Source: Palaemon carinicauda
Lineage: Eukaryota > Arthropoda > Malacostraca > Decapoda > Palaemonidae
DNA: 64,000 nt
Assembly (NCBI RefSeq): GCF_036898095.1
Contig: NC_090745.1
Coordinates: forward strand, 86,570,696 to 86,634,695
Reading direction: 5' to 3'
The notes under the pieces were generated by a model. The model did no database searches. It was not told the DNA's origin and was given only the letters and a program-made list of their open reading frames with translations. The translations under genes and the position numbers were made by a program. Numbering within the stretch: the first letter of the stretch is position 1; every line of letters begins with the position of its first letter. Positions 53,041 through 63,903 of the stretch are shown piece after piece.

Positions 53041-54235
53041 TACCTGCCGCCACCAAATATCTTTTTAACTCTTGCACTTGCTTCGCGTAGTGTTTGAAAA
53101 ACATTCTGGATGACTTCCATCCAGTATACGAGCGAAGACGCTCAAAATCCATGTACTGTATTGGAAAGAATTCAATAACGAAGCACTCTTTCTAGGATCG
53201 TGACCTGCGGGTGTGCTGTCCGGATCCACTCTGCGAATGAAGTAGGTGATCTTCGCCCTTAATTGTTCTAGCGACAAGTTTGAACCTGATGTTTCTCCTT
53301 TAAACAGCTGTCCTCCCCTGAAGTCTGAAGTTCTATGAAGATAGACCTTTAGGCACTCCACTGGGCACAGTGAGACATCTTCCTTCAGAGGGCAGATTCT
53401 CCAGGGACCCCACGTTTTGGTAGGTAGCTCATTCTTGGCGAGAAATGTTGGGTCAGGAAAAAGATTCAGTTCTCCCCCTTCTGTGAACTGAATATGGCCC
53501 TCATCCCGAGAAAGGGCCACTATTTCACTCACTCTGGCCCCCAAGGCTAGAGCAAACAAGAATATAACTTTTTGAGTCAAATCTTTCAGAGAGCAGTCCT
53601 CATTATTCACTGTTGATGCAAAGTGAAGAACCTTATCCAAGGACCATGAGATGGGCCTCGGAAAAGCTGCAGGCCTAAGTCTAGCACAAGCCTTAGGGAT
53701 CTTGTTATAAATTTCATTGGAAAAGTCTACTTGGAAGGCGTACAGCAAAGGTCTAGCCAAGGCAGATTTACACGTTGTTATCGTGTTGGCTGCTAAACCT
53801 TGTTCATGAAGGTGAATAAAAAAGGATAAACAGAAATCTGTTGAGATCTCTTGGTTTCTTTGCCTTGACAAAAGCAACCCATTTCTTCCAAGACGACTCA
53901 TATTGTCTTCTGGTAGATTTAGACTTATATTCTTCTAAAAAGTCTATACTGTCTCTCGAAATCCCAAACCTTTTCTTAACTGCTAAGGAGAGAAAATCAT
54001 GAGATGAAGGTCTTGGGTTTTCCATGATGAAGCGAAGACAGTCGACTTCTGTACTTGAGTCAGAACTGGGTCCGGCAACAGGACCAGCCTCGGCTGCAAT
54101 TCCAATACTAGAGGGAACCAGTTGCTCATCGGCCACTTGGGAGCCAATAGAGCTGCTGTTCCCTGGAAGGATCTCAGCTTGTTGAGGACCTTCAACAGAA
54201 GGTGGGTTGGAGGGAACAGGTAAATCCTGGTCCAT
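53041..54235 (-). pseudogene. Tyrosine recombinase of element F
   Basis: The frames at 54,235-53,804 and 53,901-53,065 give KSTRRQYESSWKKWVAFVKA (core-binding domain), AANTITTCKSALARPLLYAF, then LALGARVSEIVALSRDEG with the first catalytic Arg, CPVECLKVYLHRT, and AGHDPRKSASLLNSF with H-x-x-R. A frameshift near 53,155 then changes to YTGWKSSRMFFKHYAKQV, which holds the Trp and Tyr. A second frame change lies near 53,850. The catalytic residues exist but not in one frame. The start overlaps the RT-RH end in another frame, as usual for DIRS. Confidence 0.85.
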
Positions 54236-55813
54236 CTGTGCCAGTCGAGGGACATGGCATCAACTGCTTCAGCTAGAGGTTCCTCGTATGGGGCCACATA
54301 ACGAAGTAGCTTCTTGTTGTCGCTCATCGCGAAGAGGTCGATCTGCAGTTCTGGGACTTGACGTAAGATGAAGGAGAATGATCCTGCGTTTAGGGACCAT
54401 TCTGACTCTATCGGCATGAGCCTGGATAGAGCGTCCGCTGTCACATTGCGGAACCCTTGAAGGTGAACTGCTGATAAATGCCATCTCTTCTTTTCCGCAA
54501 AGCGGAAGATGGCCAACATCACATGGTTGATTTGGGGTGATCTCGAACCTTGACGATTCAGACATCTCATTATCACCTCGCTGTCTGAAATCAGTCTTAT
54601 GTGGACTGAACGGCGAGGGGACAATATCTTCAGCGTGAGAAATACTGCCATGGCCTCCAGAATGTTGATGTGGAAGGTCTTGAATAGAGCAGACCAAGTC
54701 CCTTGGACTTTCCGTTGGTGAGAGTGACCTCCCCATCCTTCCTTTGATGCGTCTGTGTGGATGATGACTGAAGGTGGAGGTGGTTGCAAAGTTACCAATT
54801 TCTTCAGGTTCTTGGCCTTTGACCATGGCTTGAGAAGTGATCGTAGTTGAGTCGGTATTGGTCTTCTTAGATCTCTTCGAGCGTTTGATGCGTATCTTCT
54901 CCAGACTCCTGATGCATCCTTTAATTGTGCTCTTAGCACCGGGTCTGTCACTGATGTGAACTGAAGGGAGCCCAGCACTCTCTCCTGTTGGCGTCTTGAT
55001 ATCCAATCGGATTTCAGAAGTCTCTTGACAGATCTCGCTATCTCTCTCCTCTTCTTTGATGGAATGGAAAGGTGGTGTGACTAAGTTCCAATGTATTCCC
55101 AGCCATTGAAACTCCTGAGCTGGAGATAGTCGAGACTTTTTGACATTGAACTTGAATCCCAGATGTTCCAGGAACTGGATCACTTTCTTGGATGCTTGCA
55201 TGCATTCCGGCTCGGATGCTGCCCACACCAGCCAATTGCCCAGGTAGGTTACCACCTGGACACCTTCTAGGCGTAGTTGTTGAACGACTGCATCTGCAAG
55301 CTTTGTGAGAATCCTTGGGGCTATGTTTAGCCTGAAGGGCATGACTCTGAAGACGTAGTTCTTCTTCTGTAGCCTGAATCCTAGGTAGTAGGAAAGTTGG
55401 CGATTGATAGGAATGTGCCAATAGGCATCTGCCATGTCTCTGGAGACTGTGTACACCCATTCGGGCAGCAGGGTCCTTATGTGTTGAAGGGTCAACATCC
55501 TGAACTTGTAGTTTACTATGAACTTGTTGAGTGACGACAAGTCCAGAATGACTCTGAGTTTGTCTGAGTCCTTGGGAACACAAAACAGCCTTCCTTGGAA
55601 TTTGATGGACTTTGCCCTCCTTATTACCCTTTTGCTCAAGAGTTCTCGAGTATATTCTTCCAGAACAGGGGCGGAGTGTTGGAAGAATTGGGGAAATGGT
55701 GGAGGAGCTATCTTCCAGCTCCAACCTAGTCCGTTCTTGATCAGGCTGTGGGCCCAGGGATCGAAGGTCCAGCGATCCCGAAATGAGTGGAGTCTTCCTG
55801 CTACCGGAAGCAT
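53983..55813 (-). pseudogene. RT-RNase H of element F, YxDD box destroyed
   Basis: The frame from ATG 55,813 shows KLRVILDLSSLNKFIVNYKF, motif A SRDMADAYWHIPI, and VMPFRLNIAPRILTKLAD. Where Y-L-D-D should be it reads TYLGNWLVW, so both catalytic Asp codons are gone. After WLGIHWNLV the frame shifts (near 55,030) to 54,978-53,983 with RNase H HTDASKEGWGGHS, NILEAMAVFLT and RLISDSEVIMR, then the conserved ELQIDLFAMSDNKKL, IYLFPPTHLL and KWPMSNWF. The ATG lies one base after the gag stop (TGAGATG). Confidence 0.9.
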
Positions 55814-55814
55814 C

Positions 55815-57742
55815 TCATTGCTTCAGATGATTGGAGAACTTGCCTCCTTGACCACGCCCTCCACTACTTCCCCTTCCTCTTGAGGGGCGTCTAGAGGAAC
55901 CTCTATATGACCCTCTACCTTTAGGGCAAAAGGTAGTGGTCTGCCTCTCATAAGTGGGAGTATAGGCTGGTGACTGGGTCACCACCTGCTGGGGTACCAT
56001 CTAGTAGGTGGGTTGGGGTTGTGCCACCATCTGGGGCACCGCGGTCATGGGAAGTTGTTGTTGTTGTCTGGCGGAGCGAGAGGGCAACCTTGGCCTCTTT
56101 GTCTTCCTTTTTGGTTGAGGACCCTCATCCGGGGAATACCTTTTTGACGACATGCCCCACTTCTGGAGAAGATTCCTATTCTCCGTGGCAGCCTTGTCAA
56201 CTATTTCCTTGACCACTTCACTCGGGAAGAAGTCCTTTCCCCAGATATTGAAAGATATCAACTTCCTGGGTTCGTGCCTCACCGCAGCCGAACTCCCTAC
56301 AAGCCCTTCTGGCCCAAACGAAGCCATACAGGTCCCTGATTAGTGTTGCCAAGTGTGTCTTGGCCACGACCATAAACATATCTGGGTTTCTATGGTCGCT
56401 TGCCATTGCCTCCAAGGTGGTCTGGAGGGATAGAGATGCGGCAAGCCTTTATTTTGTCTCTTGCTCTCTGAGCAAGAGAAATTCAGACAACTTAGGCAGG
56501 TTCTCACTGAACTGGCGTCCAGCAATATCCGGCTCCAACTTCCCGTAAGATGTATTTCCTTCCAGTCCTTATGGTCTGTAGGCAGAGCTAGGGATAAGGG
56601 TCTACACTCGTCAAGTGTAGGACAAGGTTTCCCCGCTTCTACTACCTTCATTACAGCATTGAACCCTTTTTCCATAAAGGGAAAGGCCCGAGTAGCTGGA
56701 GCAAGAAAGGAAGGGTGTTTCTTACTCAGGGCTGGCACCTTAGAATTAGTGAAGCTCTTGTCTTTCAGACTGCTAGCCAATAAAGCCTGAGCTTTTGCAT
56801 GGTCAAGCACTATGACCTCTTTCGCCTCTGTCTCCTACTTCGACATGGGTTCCGCCTTCAGACGGACGAAGCAGTCTGGATAAGACTCAAAGCTAGGCCA
56901 AAAGTCAACATCTTCGATGAGGACAGATCCCAGCTTTTCTGAAATAAAAATTTTCCCATTTGTCATAGGCATGTACTCTGTATGCCTCCACGGGTTCACG
57001 TCAGAACATGAAGGAAGGTCCTTCACGTTGAGTCTCTTGTGAGACCCACGGGACGCTGCAAGCTGATGTATTTCCTTCCTTAATGCAGCTTCCCTTTCTT
57101 CACTCTGCCTCTGAAACCTCTCCATCATTGACATGAGGGTAGACAGAGTCTTCCCCATCTCATTAGATGGAGGAGCAGAGGACGTAGAGGGCACTGGTTC
57201 TGGGGCTGGAACCGACGAAACGGAAACCAATTCGACTTCATCCTCTTCGGTATCAGGAGCCAAGGTAGACTCCTCTTCCTGACCTCCTGCAAGAAGGTCC
57301 TTTTCAGTGTCTTCTGACACCTCTGAGATCCTCTCGTCTAGATGGATGTCCTTCATCGCATCCGAGACATCCGTATCTACGGAAATCTGGACGCAAGGGA
57401 TCTCAGGGTGAGGCTGTGGTATGATGGCATCCGCAGACGCCTTAGGGAAAAGATAGGCCCGCATCCGTTCATTCGGAAGGTAAGGCTCCGTGGCATTCTT
57501 CTGGAAGCCGCAGACCCATCTACGCAGCGTACTCCGTGCTGCATCCCTTGACTGCGTTGTCTTGGGGTCATCAAAGGCCTCAGTAACCAAGGCACTGCAA
57601 ACGTTACATACCTGGGGGTCCCAATACTTAAGAGGTCCTTTGGTGATGGAACAGCGGGAGTGCGCCCTGCACTCCTCATGGCCGCAGAAGTCCTTGCCCC
57701 GGACGTTGCAGAAGACGCTGCGGCACTTAGGTTGGTCCTCCT
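55815..57742 (-). pseudogene. gag of element F
   Basis: It begins near 57,742 with a Cys/His-rich domain (PKCRSVFCNVRGKDFCGHEE, then CRAHSRC and VCNVCSAL). An acidic stretch (HLDERISEVSEDTEKDLLAG) follows, and a coiled-coil-like EMGKTLSTLMSMMERFQRQS segment with RQSEEREAALRKEI. After frame changes at about 56,830 and 56,450, PRKLISFNIWGKDFFPSEVV appears. An in-frame stop at 56,001 precedes the C-terminal RGSYRGSSRRPSRGRGSSGG basic tail (RGG-like). The Cys pattern differs from the gag of B and E. Confidence 0.75.
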
Positions 57743-58239
57743 GTAAAGAGAGGAAAACAAAATGAGTATACGGTAGTTCATCTTACTTGATAAACTATAT
57801 AAATATTATTAATAATATTTTGTCATTTTATTGCATAAAGCTTAGGATAGGTAAGCTAAAAATGAATTAGGAAAGACACATACATGTGTTTACTGCCCGG
57901 CTGATGGCTGTGACCACCCTCAAAATTAAAGCCTAGGGTTATCCTATTTAGGAAGCCCATTGGAAGAGTTCTACCTTGTAAGGATAGATAAGTGTAACTT
58001 AATACCAGCTTCCGAAAGGTTTATGATTGAGGGTCATTTGTAACTGATCATCTATCAGTATATAGAAAGAAATTTTCTTTCCTTATATAGTATGGTCTCA
58101 ACAATACACTGCGCATGGACACACAGAGGATGTTGGAAAATTTAACTACTGTATATTTTATACTATAGTTTTCTGTTTGCTGTATGATCTATACTGCAAA
58201 TATACTGGCTACTGTATAGTCATATACTGTAGATCTAGC

Positions 58240-58790
58240 CAGCATGTTGCCGGTAAGGCTAGCACCTGAGGCATAGTTCAGCCGGTGCATTGCCAGCTGT
58301 GATGGTTGCCGGCAGCCCGCCGGTTGCCAGCAGGTCGCCGGCCGCCGGCAGGCCACCGGCTGTCTGCGCACTAGTCCAGCCGGCTTCTTGTCGGTTAGGA
58401 TAGTGGCCGGCAGTCTGAACCTTGGCCCAAGTCAATTGTGCCGGCGGCTCATGGCTGCCGGCGCACAAGTCCAGCCAACATTTTGCCAGCTAGGGCAGTG
58501 GCTGGCAGCTGCCGGTTAGGTTAGTACCCGGAGGCACTAGCCGATAGAGAGAGAGAAAGCAATAGTGAAGGATGATGTAAGAGCTCTGCCTTACTGCCTT
58601 CCTCCAGAATGAGGGTTCAAATGGAAAGGGAGAGTATATCTTTCAGGCTTCCATCCATCCACAACCATTGCCGGTCTCTGCCGGCCACAGGTTTGTGAAA
58701 GGCAGTCCAAGAGAGGACTGAAGAACACTCTACAGTAAAGGGATCCTCTGCCGGCAGCCAGCCCAGCCGGCACAGCACTCCCGGAGCCTT
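58240..58790. repeat. GCCGGC/CCGGCA word-rich stretch
   Basis: There are dozens of GCCGG and CCGGC words, for example TTGCCGGCAGCCCGCCGGTT and TCGCCGGCCGCCGGCAGGCC, with a mixed stretch at 58,545-58,650 in the middle. It is not a strict tandem repeat. It is strongly unlike the AT-rich sequence on either side. Confidence 0.8.
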
Positions 58791-58999
58791 GCGTCCATAC
58801 GGGAAAGCTGAGCGACTAGGCCACTACACCCAGAGGCCCAAGGCGGCCCTAAAACCTGCCAAATTGTAAGACAACGGCCAAAGGGTTGCGATGGCTAGGC
58901 CATCACTAAAGGACAGAGGTGGGAGGGGGGAGAGGGTCCTGTATGAGGTGTGGAAGGAGCCGGCAGGGTTGCTGGTCCTACCACACCTTAGACTCTGTT

Positions 59000-59185
59000 C
59001 CAGTATCGGCGCCATCCTAGGCAGCAGGAGAATATCTATTCTCCAGCCTAGGGTCTGCTAATACAGTAAAGGGGCTGGCAGCAATCTTGCCGCCCCCTAA
59101 ACAAGAGAGAAACAGAGTTCCAGTGCCGGCGCCATCCTAGGCAGCAGAAGAATGTCTATTCTTCAGCCTAGGGTCTGCAAGCACA
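59000..59185. repeat. Two 65-bp direct repeats, each with a stem-loop
   Basis: CCTAGGCAGCAGGAGAATAT then CTATTCTCCAGCCTAGG (59,015-59,053) recurs at 59,135-59,173 as CCTAGGCAGCAGAAGAATGT then CTATTCTTCAGCCTAGG, 120 bp apart. Each folds as CCTAGGC/GCCTAGG plus an inner 7-bp stem. One inner pair changes from G-C to A-T in both arms. Confidence 0.85.
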
Positions 59186-60229
59186 GGACTAGTCAACTAG
59201 ACCACAGGGAGAAGGTAGCAATATCATATAAGGCCTTCAGGTGTGGTCTAGAGAGGTCTAGCCTCCTATGCCGGTGGCTTAATCCGACAGGGGAATGACT
59301 ATTCACCCTGCTGGACAGCTGTCGGCACAAGACTATCTACTCTGAGGTTCTGATCAAAACCCAAAACCTGCCATCTGCAGTTACGGGGAAGGGACAGAAA
59401 ACCCTAGCCTAGTCCTGCCTGAATGACAACTTGAGGCTCAACTAACTAGGGTTGTAGCCTAAGGCTAAACTCAGAGGGAAGGAGGGATTAGGCCTACCCT
59501 TAAATCTCCACTGGAGACAAGTATCGCTTTATATAATAATTCTAGGAGATATCTATCTCCACCTGAATTGATAAAACGATACGCGATGGTAACCGGGGAA
59601 CATGTATGAAAGTATACTAAAGCCACTAGGCTAGTAGCCCAGTGGCAGCAAGAATCGACAACCTAAATCACCGAAACTCTCTCGTATACTATCTTTAGAA
59701 GAGGAAATTATTATGCAATCAATATATCTTACATGCATAAATTGCCTAAAAACCTTCATTTAATTTTATCAAACTAAGAATGTCTACTATATCATGCATA
59801 AAAGTGAACTGAAACGCCTTGGCTAGAAAGCCTCGCGTATGCAAGGTTCGGTTACCTAAATTGCCGAAACTATTACGAATACTATCGGCATAATATAAAT
59901 AACTCCTAGCAATGAAGACCAAATAGCTAACATTATTTTATGCTATTTATACCGGGAAAAGTCGTTCTGGCTAACTAAATAACTCGTGCGTTACGAACGA
60001 CAGCGCCCATGACGCCTCTGGTTCAGGCAACAGCTCTTCCATAAGTTAATTTAGCTTGATTTAATTTCACAAAGAGGTAAGAGCTAACATTTATACAACG
60101 TAAAGATCAAATACTCAACTTTCCAGAGGAAGAAGAGGCTGGAGATTGCATGATAAATCCAAATTAATCCAATAACGAGAGAGCAACCGGGAAAATCACC
60201 GAGCGAGTTCGCTACAGATAAAGGAATAA

Positions 60230-60550
60230 ACATGGCGGCGATGATGGCGCCATCTAGATACTCAAATAGTAACGGAGGAAGGGTACCTTATTAACAGCTC
60301 CCCTTCATTTTTTGCCACTTTCCCCCTCGAAGCGTAAATGCTATTCGGGGTGAAGATTGCTGTGTGGCGTATCAAGAATACGTCCTCTGATATTATGCGA
60401 TATCCCTATAGGGAAACTTTAGGGATATTTGCGCCAGGAGTTAGAATTCTGGAGACCTTAAGGTAAATTCTCTGGGAATATCACTGTGGTCAAATAAACC
60501 CTAGGAAGCTACTTAGAGGAACCTTCCATCAGGACGACATGGCCTAAGCC
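60230..60550. repeat. Right (5') ITR of element F
   Basis: It is the inverted partner of 51,119-51,430 and contains the uninterrupted site GGCGCCATCTAGATACTC where the left copy carries the LINE fragment. Confidence 0.93.
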
Positions 60551-60689
60551 CAAAAAGACAGGAGTTGAATTTCTATTTTTAGGCTAGGCAACCATATTGA
60601 ACAGAATCCCTTTAGATTAGAAAGACTAAAATCAAATTCCCTTCTTTAGGTTAGGTAGACTGTAATTAAGCTCCTTGTTATAGGTTGGC

Positions 60690-61035
60690 CAAACCAAAAT
60701 CAAATAACATTCCAATGAGGAAGAAGCAGTGGTTCTTCCGAGAGGACTGATGAATGGGTACTTGAAAGTAGGCATTTCTCAGAACCACTATGAGTACAAA
60801 GTCTCCTTCTCTGATGGAACTCAGTACAGTTCATAACGTTCCATCCCGAATCTGATTGAGGATTGAGGTACAAACTGTTTTCTGGGGAGAGAGGTCAATG
60901 ATCAATCTACACCCCTCAGATGACTTCTGCACCAGGAAAAGAGAGCAGTAGAAGTCCAGATATCAAGTTCTCAAGGATCCCTTTTTACCTCTGTAACAAT
61001 GGCAGGGCTTTCAATGAGGTCTCCCCCTATTTGCA
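60690..61035 (-). pseudogene. DIRS reverse-transcriptase fragment
   Basis: The minus-strand frames read KALPLLQR, GILENLISGLLLLSFPGA, PLSPQKTVCTSILNQIRDG, SIREGDFVLIVVLRNAYFQV and PIHQSSR. This is the N-terminal RT up to motif A, as in elements B and E (with VVLRNAYFQV for SIDLKDAYFQV). It has stops and no flanking DIRS ends, so it is a lone scrap. Confidence 0.7.
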
Positions 61036-61261
61036 ATAACAATAGAGGGAGACTCAAATAAAAAAGCATCTCCCTCTACCTCTTCTCAGCCTCCCCAACT
61101 AAACAATGTACAAAAATTCTTTTTTGAGTAAAATTTTCATAAACTTGAAACTACAGTATAATCACAGAAGAAGTAGGATTTTGAAAAGTACATAAAACTA
61201 GTTTAGAAATTTTTTATTCTATAATGTAAAATACCCGAGTCAATTACTTTATTTTTATGGC

Positions 61262-61801
61262 TTAAGGGGACCGTCCGCCATGGTGTTTTGACATACCAAC
61301 TTTCAGAAATCGAAAATAGTTTTATTGCTTCTAAGCATGCATAAACATATCATACATGCTCTCCAGAAGTTTCAGCCAATTATTTTTAAAAATAATGAAG
61401 ATATAGCGGTCTTTAAATGATGACGTCATCCTTACTGCGTCGCCGGCTACCCCTCAAAATTGGGGGAAGTGCCTTGGCATTAGTATGTATGTATGTAAGT
61501 TTCAATACAATTGGTATCATATTAGTGGAGAAAACTGTACCTAATTTTTTTTTTTATCACGATTTTTGCTAATAAATCAAAGAGTTTATGAACAAATGAC
61601 TTGGAATTTTTTAATGATGAAGGTATTATATATATCTCAAACATACAAAGAAATTGTGTATTTTGGATCATTAGAAAAAAAATGGCGGCTATGGCGGGTG
61701 GTCCCCTTGAATGGATTTATATGATGTCCTTCATGAGCAGTGAAACTTTCATTGTCAGAATAACAATAATAATTAAAAAAATAGCTGACTGATCCCCTTA
61801 A
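61262..61801. repeat. MITE-like repeat flanked by TTAA, full copy
   Basis: It starts TTAAGGGGACCGTCCGCC and ends GACTGATCCCCTTAA: short inverted GGGGA/TCCCC ends next to TTAA on both sides. The left 140 bp match 29,339-29,479, and the region from 61,500 on matches the two halves around element C. TTAA flanks suggest a piggyBac-type non-autonomous element. No transposase is present. Confidence 0.7.
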
Positions 61802-62118
61802 AACGTATATCCAGTCATTACAATGGCCATAAGAGCAGTGACTGTGTGGCCACCAGGTTAAGAGAGTACCTTTATTACCAAGTTTATACAATCATTTCGA
61901 CTTTATCCTGAATGGTAATCAATATTAAAGTAGGTTTCCATACAAGTATTTATAGGAACAAAGACAAACTATAAAACATGGCCCATGTGAACCTGCCAGG
62001 CTATTATGCAATGGTACCAAGTTATAACCACACGTTTACGAAAAAAAAAATCAATCCCCAATCAGGTAATAGCAAGAACAAAACTATTAGACTACTGTGT
62101 AGTACAGAATCTCCCCAA
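61802..62118. other. Intron sequence, no feature recognised
   Basis: AT-rich unique-looking sequence. Confidence 0.5.
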
Positions 62119-63245
62119 ATGACCAATTTGGAAGTACAGTAATTGGTATTTTTCCTAGCAATACAAACCTGGACCTCTTTACTGTGGAGTATTATTTTGG
62201 CAAAGCTGAAACTAGCCGATAAGCCTTTTATTTCAGGGTGTAACTACCTTCGATAGTTAGTGAGAGGGGGTATTGGTAAACCTTTTGCTCACACCATCGC
62301 TAGTGACTAACCGTCACTTTTGTAACTGTGGCAATACTTTCAGGGGGTTGGTGCTGGTGGGTCAATATGTGTAAAGAGCTCCAGATTTGTATTGCTAGGA
62401 AAAATACAAATTACTTCCAAATTTGCCATTTGTTCCTGTGCAAAATACAAACTGTCTGCTCTTTACTGTGGAGACTCACCTTTAAGTAGGTGGAAGGCCG
62501 AAACCTTCTGGCTGGCTAATAGGATGACCTCTGTATAGTAATTCTTTGAGGGATCCTGCACCACGTTATCCTCGAAGGATAACGTCCTGGGTAATCATTG
62601 CTGGAGAAAAAAGAATTAATCTGTTGAACATGCATCGATGCTATTCAAGGCATGCCCTCTACTACTGTAGATTTCTTCCAGCCTTCCCCTGACAGAAAGA
62701 TGGAGACATAACACACACATACATGTATATGCAGTTGTCAAAAGAGCGTGAAACTCGCCCACAGAAGAACGAGGTCAGCTGCACAGAGTTCCCCTAATGC
62801 TCCACCCCAAGAGAGGGGAAGATCAAGTAGGAAGTGGCCAGTCACTGCCACATTCATCCTAGACTTACTTCATGGGTAACCTCCGCCCTTGATCCTCTGT
62901 TACTTGTCCCGCAAGGGATCTAAGGTGTTTAGATCACTTTATGAGCAGCCACTACAGGACCTATTGAGAATATGTCTAGACTCCTATGGGTTATGTCTTG
63001 CAGGTAGCGGGAGGTGAATGGTGTTTGACGTTTCCACCTGCCTGCTTGAAGTATCTGCAGAACAGAAAAATTCTTTCGGAATATCAGGGAAGTACTTATT
63101 CCCCTGACATAATGGGCAAGGGGACGTCGAGGTGTCTGAGGCCCGTGCCCTTTCTATTACTCGCCTGATCCAAAAGGAGATTAAATTCTATGTGATTTTC
63201 CTCTCGGAGAATCACTGCTTGCTGATCTGGGGTCAAACTCTTCAT
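62119..63245 (-). mobile_element. DIRS-like element G, 3'-end fragment
   Basis: It has only the left ITR, ICR (about 62,380-62,480) and the end of the recombinase gene; everything upstream on the minus strand is missing beyond about 63,245. The left end (ATGACCAATTTGGAAGTACA) and TTTTTCCTAGCAATACAAAC are of the D/E type. The reverse complement of the ICR predicts the lost right end as ...AGTTTGTATTTTGCACAGGA then ACAA. Confidence 0.82.
62930..63245 (-). pseudogene. Tyrosine recombinase C-terminus of element G
   Basis: The minus-strand frame gives AHYVRGISTSLIFRKNFSVL, then QAGRWKRQTPFTSRYLQDIT and HRSLDIFSIGPVVAAH. The His-x-x-Arg box (HYVR), the Trp and the nucleophilic Tyr (SRYLQD) are all kept. 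N-terminal sequence is lost by truncation near 63,245. It is most like elements B and D. Confidence 0.8.
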
Positions 63246-63903
63246 TTATATCCTAATCTGTTCGAGATTTTAGGAAAAGCTCAATTACAAGTTGTTTATA
63301 TATTTGAGTTATTTTCATATAAAAAAGGTCTGAAAAAAAAATTAAGAACACAATTCACATGTGACGACAGACATATATAGGGAGTGAAGGACGGACAAAA
63401 AACATTTATATTGAGTTCTTATGCTAATACAGTGTTGGAAATGGTAATATAACTGTAACATGAAAATATCTAGTTACTAGGAGAAAATTTTTTATTTCAT
63501 CATTATTTTTGTGTTTAGAGGTGATCCGGGCCTTAAGTGCATACTATCTAGTGCTGCATTGTGGAGGGTATAGTTTTGGAAGATCAGAATACACAGAAAA
63601 ATCAAATTTTGAAAAATTATTTACAGTATGCACAAGTGGTAACTGAATGGCGCTGTCAGAGATCATCATCGTCATCAGGGAAAAGGAATTATAAATAGAC
63701 AAAGTTTTCATCTAATGATTTCAGTTATTGGCTGAAGGCTACGCATGAAAACAATATTAAAAAAATTGCAAAATTTAAAAAATGGAACATTTCTCCATGA
63801 TAAGCAATATCTAGTGGTTCTCAAAATCAAATTTGTAATAAAGTAATGTTTGTAATTTGCATGAACATATAGAAAATCATTTATTGGATTTATAAATTCT
63901 CAC
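63246..63903. other. Intron sequence of the GNAT gene
   Basis: AT-rich; no feature recognised apart from the splice donor at its right edge. Confidence 0.5.

Larger units (their letters stand above)
57743..60229. other. 5' leader of element F
   Basis: About 2.5 kb without a supported gene. It contains GCCGGC-rich stretches (58,240-58,540 and 58,660-58,790) and two 65-bp direct repeats with hairpins (59,000-59,185), listed separately. Confidence 0.55.
51119..60550 (-). mobile_element. DIRS-like element F (divergent lineage)
   Basis: This is a 9.4-kb element with ITRs of about 310 bp (51,119-51,430 continuing at 51,937, and 60,230-60,550) and an ICR at 52,046-52,119. Minus-strand order is a 2.5-kb leader, gag (57,742-55,815), RT-RNase H (55,813-53,983), recombinase (54,235-53,041), a 0.9-kb spacer with quasi-palindromes, ICR and ITR. 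The proteins are distinctly unlike those of A-E (for example WKSSRMFFKHYAKQV near the recombinase Tyr). A LINE fragment is inserted in the left ITR. RT has lost both catalytic aspartates of the YxDD box, and frames are shifted in several places. Confidence 0.9.
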
